This document shows positions 51,402 through 60,754 of a DNA stretch of 64,000 bases, in pieces. Source of the DNA: Pirellula staleyi DSM 6068 (GTDB taxonomy: Bacteria > Planctomycetota > Planctomycetia > Pirellulales > Pirellulaceae); assembly GCA_945875845.1 (NCBI GenBank), contig CAMCMB010000003.1, forward strand, positions 62,001-126,000, given 5' to 3'. The first letter of the stretch is position 1. Every line of letters starts with the position of its first letter. A model generated the notes under the pieces. It did not search any database and was not told the DNA's origin. It was given only the letters and a program-made list of their open reading frames with translations. The translations under genes were made by a program, and so were the position numbers.

Positions 51402-52747
51402 CTTGTGCCTTCGTTGTGTGTCGTTTTGGTCGGTGCGAACCCGGATGCTCCCTTAGGTGAAGAAATGGTCGAGCGGCCTGAGTCCGCGCGGTTTTGGACC
51501 GGAATGGGCCTTTTCTCAAGTGTCGACAAATCTTCGGTTTTCGCAACGGTGACGATGCCGTTGCTGGAAATAGAGAAGCCGCGCTTTCGGTCTAGGTCGA
51601 GATCGTAGCCAATTTCAAAGCCTTCGGGAATTCGAACTCCTTTGTCAACAATAGCTCGTCGGATCCGGGCGTGGCGGCCCACTTCGACCGATTCGAACAA
51701 GATACTATCGGAAACTTGTGCGAACGAATGGACACGAACACTTGGACTAAGAATACTGCGTTCAACCCGCCCACCGCTAATGATCGTTCCTGAACATACG
51801 ATGGAGTCGAGCGCCATTCCACAACGATCACTATCGCCGCGCGACCCAAAGACAAACTTGGGTGGGGGAAGATTTTTTTGTTGCGTTCTAATGGGCCAGG
51901 TTTGGTCGTAAAGATTGAGTTGCGGATCGATACTAACCAAGTCCATGTTGGCCTCGTAAAACGCTTCGAGCGTTCCAACATCGCGCCAGTACGCACTACC
52001 CTTTCGATTTTCGTCTTTGAACGGGAATGCAAATACGCGATGGCTGTTTACGATGGAGGGAATGATGTTCTTGCCGAAGTCATGTTGGCTTTTGGGATCG
52101 TTGGCATCTTGGCAAAGCTGTTCAAAGAGAAACCGAGTGTTAAAGACATAGATCCCCATCGATGCCATTGCATGCCCGGGATCGTTAGGAATTTGCCGAG
52201 GTTGTTGAGGCTTTTCCTGAAAACCGATAATGCGCTGATCGGTATCGATTTGTATCACCCCAAATTCTTTTGCTGATTCGCAATCGACCCTCAGAGCGCC
52301 GATGGTTAGGTCGGCATTGGAGTCGATGTGGTACTGCACCATCGGGCGGTAGTTCATTTTGTAGATATGATCACCAGCCAAAATGATCAAATACGTGGGT
52401 CGCTCTTTCTCGATTGCATAAATGTTTTGATAGACTGCGTCGGCGGTGCCTTTGTACCAATTTTCGTCGATTCGTTGCTGAGGCGGAACGATATCAACAA
52501 ACTCGTCCAGTTCGCGGCAAAAGAAATCTCGCCAGCCCAAAGTGATGTGACGATCAAGACTCATCGCTTTGTACTGCGTCAAGACGAGCATTTTGCGAAG
52601 CCCGCTATTGAGGCAATTCGACAGAACAAAGTCAATGATGCGGTAGTTTCCGCCGAAAGGAACAGCTGGTTTTGCTCGATCTCGCGTTAACGGCTCCAAC
52701 CGAGTCCCTTTTCCGCCGGCCAAAATCACTGCAAGTGTATCGTTCAT
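51398..52747 (-). CDS. glgC: Glucose-1-phosphate adenylyltransferase (ADP-glucose pyrophosphorylase)
   Basis: 449 residues from ATG 52747 with AGGG just upstream (the frame is open to 52816). Nucleotidyl-transferase domain: LAVILAGGKGTRLEPLT, KPAVPFGGNYRIIDFVLSN, WYKGTADAVYQNI, LAGDHIYKMNY, GFQEKPQQP, YWRDVGTLEAFYEAN; then a left-handed beta-helix (GGRVERSILSPSVRV, IRRAIVDKGVRIPEG). Makes ADP-glucose for glycogen. C-terminal 60 residues are a polar extension. No other glycogen gene is visible in the window. Confidence 0.96.
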   Translation of the reverse strand: MNDTLAVILAGGKGTRLEPLTRDRAKPAVPFGGNYRIIDFVLSNCLNSGLRKMLVLTQYKAMSLDRHITLGWRDFFCRELDEFVDIVPPQQRIDENWYKGTADAVYQNIYAIEKERPTYLIILAGDHIYKMNYRPMVQYHIDSNADLTIGALRVDCESAKEFGVIQIDTDQRIIGFQEKPQQPRQIPNDPGHAMASMGIYVFNTRFLFEQLCQDANDPKSQHDFGKNIIPSIVNSHRVFAFPFKDENRKGSAYWRDVGTLEAFYEANMDLVSIDPQLNLYDQTWPIRTQQKNLPPPKFVFGSRGDSDRCGMALDSIVCSGTIISGGRVERSILSPSVRVHSFAQVSDSILFESVEVGRHARIRRAIVDKGVRIPEGFEIGYDLDLDRKRGFSISSNGIVTVAKTEDLSTLEKRPIPVQNRADSGRSTISSPKGASGFAPTKTTHNEGTR

Positions 52748-52843
52748 GTCATCCCTACATAAAAAACAGTCGCCTTCGCCATGGTACCTTGGATCCGAGC
52801 CAAACGCGGTGCCCACGAACTACCGTCCAAATTTCATTTTCTA

Positions 52844-53983
52844 TCATACAATGTCCGCCAGAGATCGGTCGTACAAACGATACGTCTTCGTTCGTTTTGT
52901 ACCCGCTCGTTCCAGCGAACCTCGCGATAATTGATTGCTTTCCAAAACCCATGAGAATTCCGCTTGATTGATACCCCTGGCTAAGCAATCGGGCACCATT
53001 CGATCCAAAGCGACCAAGCCTAGTCCCCAACGCTGGTATTCGGGGATAACATTGGTGCTGATGAGTCGTATTTTCTTGAGTTTTTTTCGTCCAAATAACA
53101 GCGTCAGGAAGCCGAAAGGAAACAATTTTCCGTTTATTTTTTTAATCAATGGATTGTAGTCGAGCAAACCCATGCTGATCCCAACCGGTTTGCCGTCTAC
53201 TTCGATGATGGATGTGATCGCGGGATCGACCAGCATTTTGAGCGAGGCGCCAAGACTTTGGCATTCGGCCTCGCTCAACGGCACAAAGCCCCAAGTGCTT
53301 TGCAAGGCTTGGTTGTAAATGTTGAGGAACAAGGAAACGTCCGCTTTAAAGTTTCGCCGGCTAGCTGGCCTGAGCTTGACATTAAAACGTCGCTTGACTT
53401 CGTCGATGACGAACTGCAATTTCGGGTCAATGGTCTTGAGCATTTCGAAACTTCCTTCGTAGGCATACATATCCTGAACTTTTTCGAAGCCGAAATTTTT
53501 GATCAATTTTTCGTAGTAGGGCCAGTTGTAGGTCATCATAAACGTAGGGGATGTGTCGAATCCTTCCACCAATGTCCCGATTTCATAATTGAGCGAAGGA
53601 TTGCATGGACCTCGAACATCGGTCATGCCTTCGGATTTAAGGTAGCGGCATGCTTCGGTAAAAAGCAAGTTTGCTGCTTCCGAATCGTCGATGCAGTCAA
53701 AAAAACCAAAAAAGCCTCGTTTTTCGTGGTATCGCTTGTTATGTCCATGATTGATGATGGCGACAATTCGACCCACCACTAGGCCTTGTTTCTCAACGGT
53801 GAACGCCCGGCATTTTGCATTTTCGTAGAAGGGATGAGGCCGAAATCCGACAAGCTCTTCTTGGTTCATGATGATTGGCGGAATCCAATTTGGATCATCC
53901 TTGTAAATACGCCAGATCACGTTCATAAACTCGCGGCGTTGCGGCTTGCTTTCCACGTGAACAATTTTGTAATCGGTACTCAT
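52844..53983 (-). CDS. GNAT-like protein of the YghO type
   Basis: 379 residues. The N-terminal half carries FMNVIWRIYKDDPNWIPP, GRIVAIINHGHNKRY and FGFFDCIDDSEAANLLF; the middle has GPCNPSLNYEIGTLVEGFD; the C-terminal half has a GNAT acetyl-CoA-like stretch (VIPEYQRWGLGLVALDRM, then EFSWVLESNQLSRGSLERAG). This pattern is a conserved uncharacterised family related to E. coli YghO. Acyl or aminoacyl transfer is plausible, but the substrate is unknown. 96 bp upstream of glgC on the same strand. Confidence 0.8.
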   Translation of the reverse strand: MSTDYKIVHVESKPQRREFMNVIWRIYKDDPNWIPPIIMNQEELVGFRPHPFYENAKCRAFTVEKQGLVVGRIVAIINHGHNKRYHEKRGFFGFFDCIDDSEAANLLFTEACRYLKSEGMTDVRGPCNPSLNYEIGTLVEGFDTSPTFMMTYNWPYYEKLIKNFGFEKVQDMYAYEGSFEMLKTIDPKLQFVIDEVKRRFNVKLRPASRRNFKADVSLFLNIYNQALQSTWGFVPLSEAECQSLGASLKMLVDPAITSIIEVDGKPVGISMGLLDYNPLIKKINGKLFPFGFLTLLFGRKKLKKIRLISTNVIPEYQRWGLGLVALDRMVPDCLARGINQAEFSWVLESNQLSRGSLERAGTKRTKTYRLYDRSLADIV

Positions 53984-54097
53984 GTTGGTTTTGTCTTAAG
54001 GTTGTGAAAGCGAAGCTGTAGGAATGTTGTTGTCAAAACGGATAGGCGGCATTCATGATACCGCAGTCACGGACTTCGAGCGGCTGGATCGAAACAG

Positions 54098-54272
54098 GAG
54101 GGAGGGTGAGGCTCCTGCCAAACCGTGGTGTAAATAGCTCGGCAGGAGCCTCGCTCTCCCATTGATTTCCAATTGATTCTAAATTGCAAAGATGTTTGGA
54201 GCGGTGGCCTCGCCCTCCCATTGATTTCCAATCCACTAGAAATTGCAAAGTTGTTTACAAGGTTGGCCTCAT
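54098..54272. repeat. Family A repeat with two downstream half-elements
   Basis: Core palindrome GGAGGGTGAGGCTCCTGCC (54100) to GGCAGGAGCCTCGCTCTCCC (54141-54160), then GGTGGCCTCGCCCTCCCATTG (54204) and AAGTTGTTTACAAGGTTGGCC to 54268. The gap 53984-54282 has no gene. Confidence 0.85.
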
Positions 54273-54282
54273 ACCCCAGAGT

Positions 54283-55767
54283 TTAAAACGAGCTCTTCTG
54301 CAGTGAGATAACTTGGAAAGGCACAATTCGATACAGGCCGTCTGTGAATACTTGTTGTACTGCGTTGCCGAACAATTTGATCGGGGTCGGAGGAACAATA
54401 ATCAAGTCGCTGTCGCGGAGCCATATCTCATCGGATGGATTCGGACGTTTTCCCAACTGCCCTCCTCGCAAGTCCAAAATCGTAGAAATAAGTCTCCAAT
54501 CTTCGGCCCTTCGAAAAATAACAACTTGTCGGTTGTTTGCTCCCAACTTCAAACCGCCCGCCAAAGCTAAACCTTGGGTGACGGTAGTCGGGCCATTCAT
54601 TTCGTATCGACCTTGCGAGACGACTTCGCCAAACACGAAAAGAAAATGGGGAGCTGTCCTAGAAAGTCTAGGTTCGACTTCGATACCAACAAACTTACTG
54701 CGATATCGCAGATTGATTTCTCGCTTGATTTCTTCGAGAGTCATGCCCAAAACATAAACACTGCCAATACCAACCAGTTGAATCCTCCCATCCGGATTCA
54801 CCACCGTAGTCAGCACACGCCCCCCTGCGGCAAAGGGCCCGTTGACGGCATCCTTCAGATCTTCAACAGCAGTATTTACCTTGAAGGGCTCGACGTTAAT
54901 CGCTGGGTTGTTGATGTATTTTCTATAGGCTACTTCCAGGTCTTTTCTGAGCTGTCCAATGGATTTCCCTGCTGCCATAATCCTGGTATCGACGATCAAC
55001 GGAACAACAATGGTTCCATCGGGCTGGATTTGGACTTTGTCGCGTTTGATGGTATCGTCCGAGACCGAACTGATGTTGAGTTCGTCGCCAGGAGTGAGCC
55101 TGTATTCGTCGGGTATGACTTGCCGGTTTGGTACATAGGTAATCAAAACCTCGTCATTGATTCGGACGCGATACTCCAGGAGGGAGGGCAAGCGAATCGG
55201 GCCAATGTACTCGCCGTGCCAAAGCGGTCCAAAATCGATGCCTTGCGCATCGCACCAGCGTTTTTCACCCATGGGTCCTTTCGCACAATCAATTCCAGTC
55301 ATGCATGGTTTGCATGCCCCGGAAGTGACACCGGTCGGCTGCTGTGGCGGGCACATTTGAACAGCCGTTGGAATTCGACCCATACCGCCACAACTCAAGC
55401 ATCCAGCGAATCCACCGCAACTGCAAGGTTGCGTCGTCACGCCGGAGTCAAACCAGAGGGGTTGCCCCTGGCTTGAACCGTCCTTTTGGCTCTCACTCGC
55501 CTGTGCGGTTGGACTTAGGGCAAATTGAGCTGTTGAAGTCAACTTTTCAACGCTTGAGTTCTGCGCATTTGCACGATGGACCAACATTGCCGAAAGACAA
55601 ATGACCAAGCGAACGGACCCTTTGCAAGTCGACTCATTCATGTCTATAAATGGATGGGAGACTCGACAGAGAGCTTGGCTTAACACCTGAATCAACGATC
55701 GGACGGTCAGCCGTCGAACCAATTTTCGCAAGGCATTTTTGCAAGCAAGTTGAATTGGATGGATCAT
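54283..55767 (-). CDS. Polysaccharide export protein (Wza-like, SLBB)
   Basis: 494 residues from ATG 55767, which overlaps the upstream TPR stop by ATGA; an ATG at 55641 would put a signal peptide (RLVICLSAMLVHRANAQ) nearer the N terminus and is possible. A Cys-rich segment (CSCGGFAGCLSCGG, then CKPCMTGIDC; about residues 114-163) precedes the Poly_export domain (EYRLTPGDELNISSVSD, DKVQIQPDGTIVVPLI) and SLBB-like repeats (GRYEMNGPTTVTQGLALAGG, LIIVPPTPIKLFGNAVQQVF). It likely forms the periplasm/outer membrane part of an exopolysaccharide exporter. Confidence 0.85.
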   Translation of the reverse strand: MIHPIQLACKNALRKLVRRLTVRSLIQVLSQALCRVSHPFIDMNESTCKGSVRLVICLSAMLVHRANAQNSSVEKLTSTAQFALSPTAQASESQKDGSSQGQPLWFDSGVTTQPCSCGGFAGCLSCGGMGRIPTAVQMCPPQQPTGVTSGACKPCMTGIDCAKGPMGEKRWCDAQGIDFGPLWHGEYIGPIRLPSLLEYRVRINDEVLITYVPNRQVIPDEYRLTPGDELNISSVSDDTIKRDKVQIQPDGTIVVPLIVDTRIMAAGKSIGQLRKDLEVAYRKYINNPAINVEPFKVNTAVEDLKDAVNGPFAAGGRVLTTVVNPDGRIQLVGIGSVYVLGMTLEEIKREINLRYRSKFVGIEVEPRLSRTAPHFLFVFGEVVSQGRYEMNGPTTVTQGLALAGGLKLGANNRQVVIFRRAEDWRLISTILDLRGGQLGKRPNPSDEIWLRDSDLIIVPPTPIKLFGNAVQQVFTDGLYRIVPFQVISLQKSSF

Positions 55768-57641
55768 CGGCGGAATATTTTTTGAAAAAGGCTATAATTG
55801 GACACCTTCGTGTTATTTGCTGTCGCTGGCTGGATGGTATTCGGTACTCCAGCGGAAGCCGTTGTCACAGAAGAAGTTTGCATTTGCATGGGGCTATACT
55901 TCGCAAACGTGGCGGAATCCAATTCGGTTATTTCAGGGTTTTCATAGGAAAAATTGGGTTGTGAGTTTGCAATCGCCTTGGCTTGCTCAGTCGCATGTTG
56001 AGCGTCCGATGTAGCGCCGCGTCGACGGTAGATTTCCGCAAGGTTATTCCATGCGTTCGCCGTTGGTTTTTGATGTATCGAAGAAATCAGAGCTTGGTAG
56101 GCATCGTCGATGCGGTCCAGATGAATGAGTGAATAGCCTAGTTGATTTGCTACGCTTTGAGATGGCGAGACTTGCGCGGCTGCTTGGTAACATGCGACGG
56201 ATTGCGCGCGAAGCAAGAACGCTCGATCTGGTTCGAGCTCAGCTTCCTTTTCCAACGTCTTTCCGTATGCATAGAGCAAATCCGACGACCATTTATGACC
56301 ATCCGAAGCGACCACAAATTCGTATCGTGCGTAGTTGCGATAGTGTTGCGATGCGATATCTGGAGAAACACCGTCTAGCGGCCGTCCTTTGAGCGCCTCC
56401 GTCGAATGAGACGCGACCAGTGAGGAAATTGCATCCGCAGTAAAATTACCGCCCAGATTCTGGAAGTCCACTTCTTCGCGCAACGCGGTTAACCCTTTCT
56501 CGAAAGCGGGAGAGCTAACCAAACCAGGGCGATGAGCATCCATTGTGCGGCAAAGGCGACGCATTCCTTGTATCGCTTCGTCGCGAGCACTATGGATGGC
56601 TCCTCGCCTGAGTAAAGAATCGCATCGCTCCAATCTTAGCTTCAATTCTTGCTCTACAGCCGCCCAGCCTGGAGGCGATTCCAAGCTCTCTGGAGCTCTT
56701 GTGGATCTCGGGCTTTGTAAAACCAACTCGTTGCTGATGCGTTCCGCAAGTGCTTTGCGTTCTGCAAGTGCTTTGCGTTCTGCAAGTGCATGGCCTTGCA
56801 TGTTCGATTCGTCGAATGCGGATTTGCTTGCCGTCGTAAGATCGTTTGTCCGATCATCCACTTCCACTCCAAAGCGTATCGGATTGGCTGCGCGACCAAT
56901 GGAATCCGAAGTCCTGATTCCAACATCAGGCTGGAAATCGCTCGATTCGTTTTGATTCGTACGAGAAGTGGCTGCCACCATTTTCGATGGCAGTGGCCGC
57001 AACGATTCCTCCTCGCGATCGGGAAGTCCTAAATCTTGACCGCCCACCCGCACGCGATGCCAATCGGATTGTGCTTCGATTGGCGTTTTCTGGGTCAACG
57101 CGTGACTGGGTGCAGCGGTCGATGGAACGAAAGAGTTTCGAGATAGGTCGCGATGACTGGCAGCATTGGACTTGAACTCATTCGGGAACGTGAGTTCCGT
57201 ACCCTCGTATTGGGCTCCCTCTACTCGAGGCGATTCGAATGGTCGTCCAAGCGTTGGTTCGACGCTGTTCGACGATTTTGGAGTGGCGATCGGGCTCATC
57301 AGCGTAACCTGTGCTGGACGAACGGACTCTTTTGCGGGACGCTCAATGCGGTTTCGCGATTCAAAGGATCTGGGCTGACGCACGAAATCCTGTACGGTGT
57401 CCGCTTGAGGTCCGGATGACTTCGGCGTTGCGATCGGTCGATTTGAAAAGGGTGACGCGGGAAATTCGCCATTGCCATATTGACCGAACGCATCCGATGT
57501 CGAAATTGCGGAATGAAAACCAACTGCCAATGCGATTGCCAGGCAATCGCGAATCCGATCGCGATTTCGGACGCTCGTACGACGAGTCCGAATAGTCGAT
57601 TTGGTTTGTTTGCTGGATTGATGTTGAGCAGTAGTTGGCAT
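55764..57641 (-). CDS. Secreted TPR protein coupled to the polysaccharide export gene
   Basis: 625 residues from ATG 57641 with GGAG six bases upstream. A twin-basic N terminus leads to a hydrophobic segment (CLAIALAVGFHSAI), probably a signal peptide ending near DAFGQ. Residues 60-320 are low complexity, polar, presumably disordered, including a three-fold ALAERK repeat (18-bp units at 56746-56799). Residues about 325-600 are TPR-like (QVSPSQSVANQLGYSLIHLD, SIHQKPTANAWNNLAEIYRR). ATGA overlap with the export gene points to joint action, maybe as an assembly scaffold. Confidence 0.8.
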   Translation of the reverse strand: MPTTAQHQSSKQTKSTIRTRRTSVRNRDRIRDCLAIALAVGFHSAISTSDAFGQYGNGEFPASPFSNRPIATPKSSGPQADTVQDFVRQPRSFESRNRIERPAKESVRPAQVTLMSPIATPKSSNSVEPTLGRPFESPRVEGAQYEGTELTFPNEFKSNAASHRDLSRNSFVPSTAAPSHALTQKTPIEAQSDWHRVRVGGQDLGLPDREEESLRPLPSKMVAATSRTNQNESSDFQPDVGIRTSDSIGRAANPIRFGVEVDDRTNDLTTASKSAFDESNMQGHALAERKALAERKALAERISNELVLQSPRSTRAPESLESPPGWAAVEQELKLRLERCDSLLRRGAIHSARDEAIQGMRRLCRTMDAHRPGLVSSPAFEKGLTALREEVDFQNLGGNFTADAISSLVASHSTEALKGRPLDGVSPDIASQHYRNYARYEFVVASDGHKWSSDLLYAYGKTLEKEAELEPDRAFLLRAQSVACYQAAAQVSPSQSVANQLGYSLIHLDRIDDAYQALISSIHQKPTANAWNNLAEIYRRRGATSDAQHATEQAKAIANSQPNFSYENPEITELDSATFAKYSPMQMQTSSVTTASAGVPNTIQPATANNTKVSNYSLFQKIFRR

Positions 57642-57936
57642 GTCCAACTCCAAACAGGAATAGGGAATGTTGGGTTCCAGCCAAATTCTCTAGACGAGAA
57701 GGGACCCCAACAAGCGTTACATTCGGAACTTTCGATGTCGGCAGATCAATCATCAAGGCCCGCAAAGACGGGATCTCCGAAGTCGTCTAGGAACAAACCG
57801 AAAATCGGGAACAAACCACCTAGATTGCCAGGCTTGTACCACCGTTGGACATTCCATAGTCCGCGGCTACAATCTGCAACTGATTCCTTGTTTTTTTAAA
57901 CATCTTACGACTCTGATCCCTTGAGAGCGACCTTTG
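57642..57936. other. Divergent intergenic region, no gene
   Basis: Region between the divergent TPR and phosphofructokinase genes. It should carry both promoters, but I see no consensus that I would assign, no hairpin of note and no supported reading frame. Confidence 0.5.
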
Positions 57937-59208
57937 ATGACTGCTATCCAACGAGTAGCGATTTTGTTTGCAGGTGGACCTGCGCCGGCCGCAAATGCCG
58001 TGATAACGTCGGCTGCATTCACGCTGATGAACGCCGGCGTGGAAGTCATAGGGATCAAGCATGGCTACTCGAACCTCATCGATTTTGAGCCTGAGTCGCC
58101 TCTCGTGGAAGGCAAGCATTTCATTAAGTTTACTCAGGAACGGCTCGAGTTCTCACGCACCGAACCTGGAATCATGATTGGAACCGCTCGGTCTAACCCG
58201 GGCAAAGCGGTATCGAGCCCAGTTCACCTCGTCGACCCAGAAAAATCAGCGCCGCTTCATCGCGTTTACCGTGCGTTGCGATCACTGGGTGTGGACGCGT
58301 TGGTGAGTATCGGCGGCGACGATACGCTTAAAACGGCTAACAAAATGAAGCTATTCCAAGACACTCTCCCACCCGAACAAGTCCGAATGCCAGTCATCCA
58401 TTTGCCGAAAACGATCGACAATGATTACCATGGTATCGATTTTACTTTCGGATACTTTAGTGCGGCCGAGACCTTAGCTGGCGAGATCCGAAATCTCAAT
58501 CGCGACGCTTCGGCTGGGCAAGCGTATTTTCTTTGCGAAGCGATGGGGCGATCAGCGGGTTGGTTAGCGTACGGTGCCGCGATCGCGGGTGATGCTTGTA
58601 TGGTACTCAGCGTAGAAAACATTACTGGACCTTTGCGAAACACCGAAACCGTCACTCTCCCAGATGGAACTCTGAAAACTCGCACAGTCATGAACCTCGA
58701 TGCCGTCGTAGGCAAGATGGTTTCGATGATGATTGCCCGGGAGAAAGTTGGCCGAAACTACGGAGTCATTGTGATTGCCGAAGGGCTTGCTGAGTATCTT
58801 CCTAACTCCTATCTCGAAGGTATCAGCAGAGATGACCATGGGCATATCGCAATCTCCAGCATCGCTATTGGCAAGGCATTCGCGGTCCTTTTGGGGGACG
58901 CCTACAAAAAAAAGACAGGCAAGACTCGGAAAATAAACGGATTGCAATTGGGCTACGAATCCCGATGCTGCATACCGACAGCCTTCGATGTGATGCTCGG
59001 ATCCCAGATCGGCATTGGAGCGTATCGGGCTTTGATCGAAGAGAAGCGGAATGGAGTCATGATATCGGTGGGCGGTCAATTCAACCTTTCCTTCGTTCCG
59101 TTTGAGAACCTCGTCGATCCCGTCACGTTGGTGACGAAAGTTCGCTTTATCGAATCCGATAGTGATTTCCATCGAATGGCTCGCTTGCTGGAATTGCCGA
59201 CGGAATAG
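57937..59208 (+). CDS. Pyrophosphate-dependent 6-phosphofructokinase
   Basis: 423 residues from ATG 57937 (a TTG at 57934 precedes it). PFK signatures: ILFAGGPAPAANAVI, SIGGDDTLKTANKM, LPKTIDNDYHGIDFTFGY, EAMGRSAGWLAYGAAIA. The Asp in GGDD, where ATP enzymes have GGDG, and the Lys in PKTIDND are hallmarks of PPi-using PFKs. It would convert fructose-6-phosphate reversibly with PPi at the main glycolytic step. The companion CBS-type pyrophosphatase at 47171-48826 would compete for the same PPi pool. A ROK kinase follows on the same strand. Confidence 0.93.
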   Translation: MTAIQRVAILFAGGPAPAANAVITSAAFTLMNAGVEVIGIKHGYSNLIDFEPESPLVEGKHFIKFTQERLEFSRTEPGIMIGTARSNPGKAVSSPVHLVDPEKSAPLHRVYRALRSLGVDALVSIGGDDTLKTANKMKLFQDTLPPEQVRMPVIHLPKTIDNDYHGIDFTFGYFSAAETLAGEIRNLNRDASAGQAYFLCEAMGRSAGWLAYGAAIAGDACMVLSVENITGPLRNTETVTLPDGTLKTRTVMNLDAVVGKMVSMMIAREKVGRNYGVIVIAEGLAEYLPNSYLEGISRDDHGHIAISSIAIGKAFAVLLGDAYKKKTGKTRKINGLQLGYESRCCIPTAFDVMLGSQIGIGAYRALIEEKRNGVMISVGGQFNLSFVPFENLVDPVTLVTKVRFIESDSDFHRMARLLELPTE

Positions 59209-59341
59209 TGCTTTGCGACCGTTAAACTCGGAAGAGTTTCGCTACCATTCGTGTCCTTTCGAATCGTTTGTCTTAGACTACAATCGCGAATGGGAAGTTT
59301 TCCAACCGATCAACTCCTTTGAAGCCTTTTCGAGAGATAGT

Positions 59342-60319
59342 ATGCAGAATCCGTTGTCCTGTGGTTTCGACTTGGGTGGTACAAAAATGCTCTGCGTCGT
59401 GATGGACGACACCAACCGAATCGTCGCACGAAAGCGAAAGAAAACCAAGGGGACGGAAGGAGCCCAAGCCGGTGTCGTCCGAATCGCGGAACTGATTCGC
59501 GAAACCTTTTCGGAAAACCATCTCTCGATCAACGACTTGAGTACTCTTGGAATTGGTTGTCCAGGCCCGGTCGACATGGACAACGGTGTTGTGAATGTCG
59601 CCGTAAACTTGGGTTGGAAAAACGTTGCCCTGGGCGCGATGCTAGAAGACGAATTGGAATGTCCAGTCTCTGTACTAAATGACGTCGATGCGGGAGTCTT
59701 CGGAGAGTATTCACTCGGAGTCGCCGTCGGAGCTCGAAGCGTTGCCGGTATTTTCCCAGGAACGGGAATTGGTGGTGGATTCGTTTACGAAGGAAAGATC
59801 CTTCGTGGAAATCGCTCATCCGCCATGGAGATAGGTCATACCAAGATTGCTACGTCGAGTCGAAGCAGCGGAACTGAAATGACCGGTACGTTAGAAAGCG
59901 AAGCTAGCCGTTTGGCGATCGCGGCGGAATGCGCCAAACTTGCTTTTCGCGGTGAGGCGCCGAGTCTGTTGCGAGCTGTCGGAACCGACATTGCACAGAT
60001 GCGGAGCAAGGTGCTCGCGGCTGCCATTCGCGAGGGGGACAAGTCCGTCGAAAAAGTGGTGCGTCAATCAGCCCAAACCGTCGGATATGCCGTTGTCAAT
60101 TTAGTTCATATGTTGTGCCCCGAAATCATCTTACTCGGTGGAGGTCTAGTCGAAGCGTTACACGAAATCTATCTCGAAGAAGTCACGCAAATCGCAAAGA
60201 ATAACGTGCTTGCGTGCTATAGCGACTTGTACGAAATCAAGATAGCAAAACTGGGCGATGATTCCGGTGCAATGGGCGCGGCGATCTGGGGAAAGCAACA
60301 CGCCAAAACCAAGGCTTAG
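59342..60319 (+). CDS. ROK-family sugar kinase lacking the zinc motif
   Basis: 325 residues from ATG 59342 (the frame is open to 59162, but that part overlaps the PFK gene). ATP site GFDLGGTKMLCVV (about 8), LGIGCPGPVD, catalytic Asp in SVLNDVDAGVFGE, GIFPGTGIGGGF and ILLGGGLVEAL. Where most ROK kinases have GHxxV..CxCGxxGCxE, this one has MEIGHTKIATSSRSSGTEM without any Cys, so no structural zinc. Sits 133 bp after PPi-PFK; glucokinase or other hexokinase activity is the best guess. Confidence 0.9.
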   Translation: MQNPLSCGFDLGGTKMLCVVMDDTNRIVARKRKKTKGTEGAQAGVVRIAELIRETFSENHLSINDLSTLGIGCPGPVDMDNGVVNVAVNLGWKNVALGAMLEDELECPVSVLNDVDAGVFGEYSLGVAVGARSVAGIFPGTGIGGGFVYEGKILRGNRSSAMEIGHTKIATSSRSSGTEMTGTLESEASRLAIAAECAKLAFRGEAPSLLRAVGTDIAQMRSKVLAAAIREGDKSVEKVVRQSAQTVGYAVVNLVHMLCPEIILLGGGLVEALHEIYLEEVTQIAKNNVLACYSDLYEIKIAKLGDDSGAMGAAIWGKQHAKTKA

Positions 60320-60331
60320 GCGTCGCCTAGA

Positions 60332-60754
60332 CTAAACACGATGACAACCGGGGTACATGGCAATCGACATAGCCAAAAGGTATGTCGAAACCAAAATGAC
60401 CCATACGAGGATGTCACCCAAGGAAGCGAAAGCAGCCCCCTTGGGCATTAGGATCGTTAAGATCATCACTGCGTCTACAAGCACGAGAATCAAGGCGCCT
60501 ATACAAAGGGCAACATACTGGAATCTGCGTACTGCGACGCCACATTGGTTCGCGGATACGAACCGTCTGCCAACATGGAATCGTATAAAAAATGCGAGGA
60601 TGGGTAGAACGACGGCGATGATCTCGACTGGGCCACGCCGGTTTGGAATCAACCCTTGCACAAGGATAGGAGCCAACCAAATGATCGCGGGGAGTGCCCC
60701 ATCCCAGATTGCAATCCGAACGACCCACGCACGTGTTTCTGCAGCGGTTAACAT
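60332..60754 (-). CDS. Small multi-pass membrane protein, unknown
   Basis: 140 residues with about four hydrophobic helices (ALPAIIWLAPILVQGLI, VEIIAVVLPILAFFI, YVALCIGALILVLVDAVMIL, ILVWVILVSTYLLAMSIAM). No family recognised. Starts within the stop of the upstream gene (TAATG), so coupled. Convergent with the ROK kinase, 12 bp away. Confidence 0.75.
   Translation of the reverse strand: MLTAAETRAWVVRIAIWDGALPAIIWLAPILVQGLIPNRRGPVEIIAVVLPILAFFIRFHVGRRFVSANQCGVAVRRFQYVALCIGALILVLVDAVMILTILMPKGAAFASLGDILVWVILVSTYLLAMSIAMYPGCHRV

Noticed and set aside
59162-59341. Longer start for the ROK kinase
   Set aside because: The first 16 codons overlap the PFK gene and the extension has no ROK similarity; MQNPLSCGFDLGGTK at 59342 fits the family.
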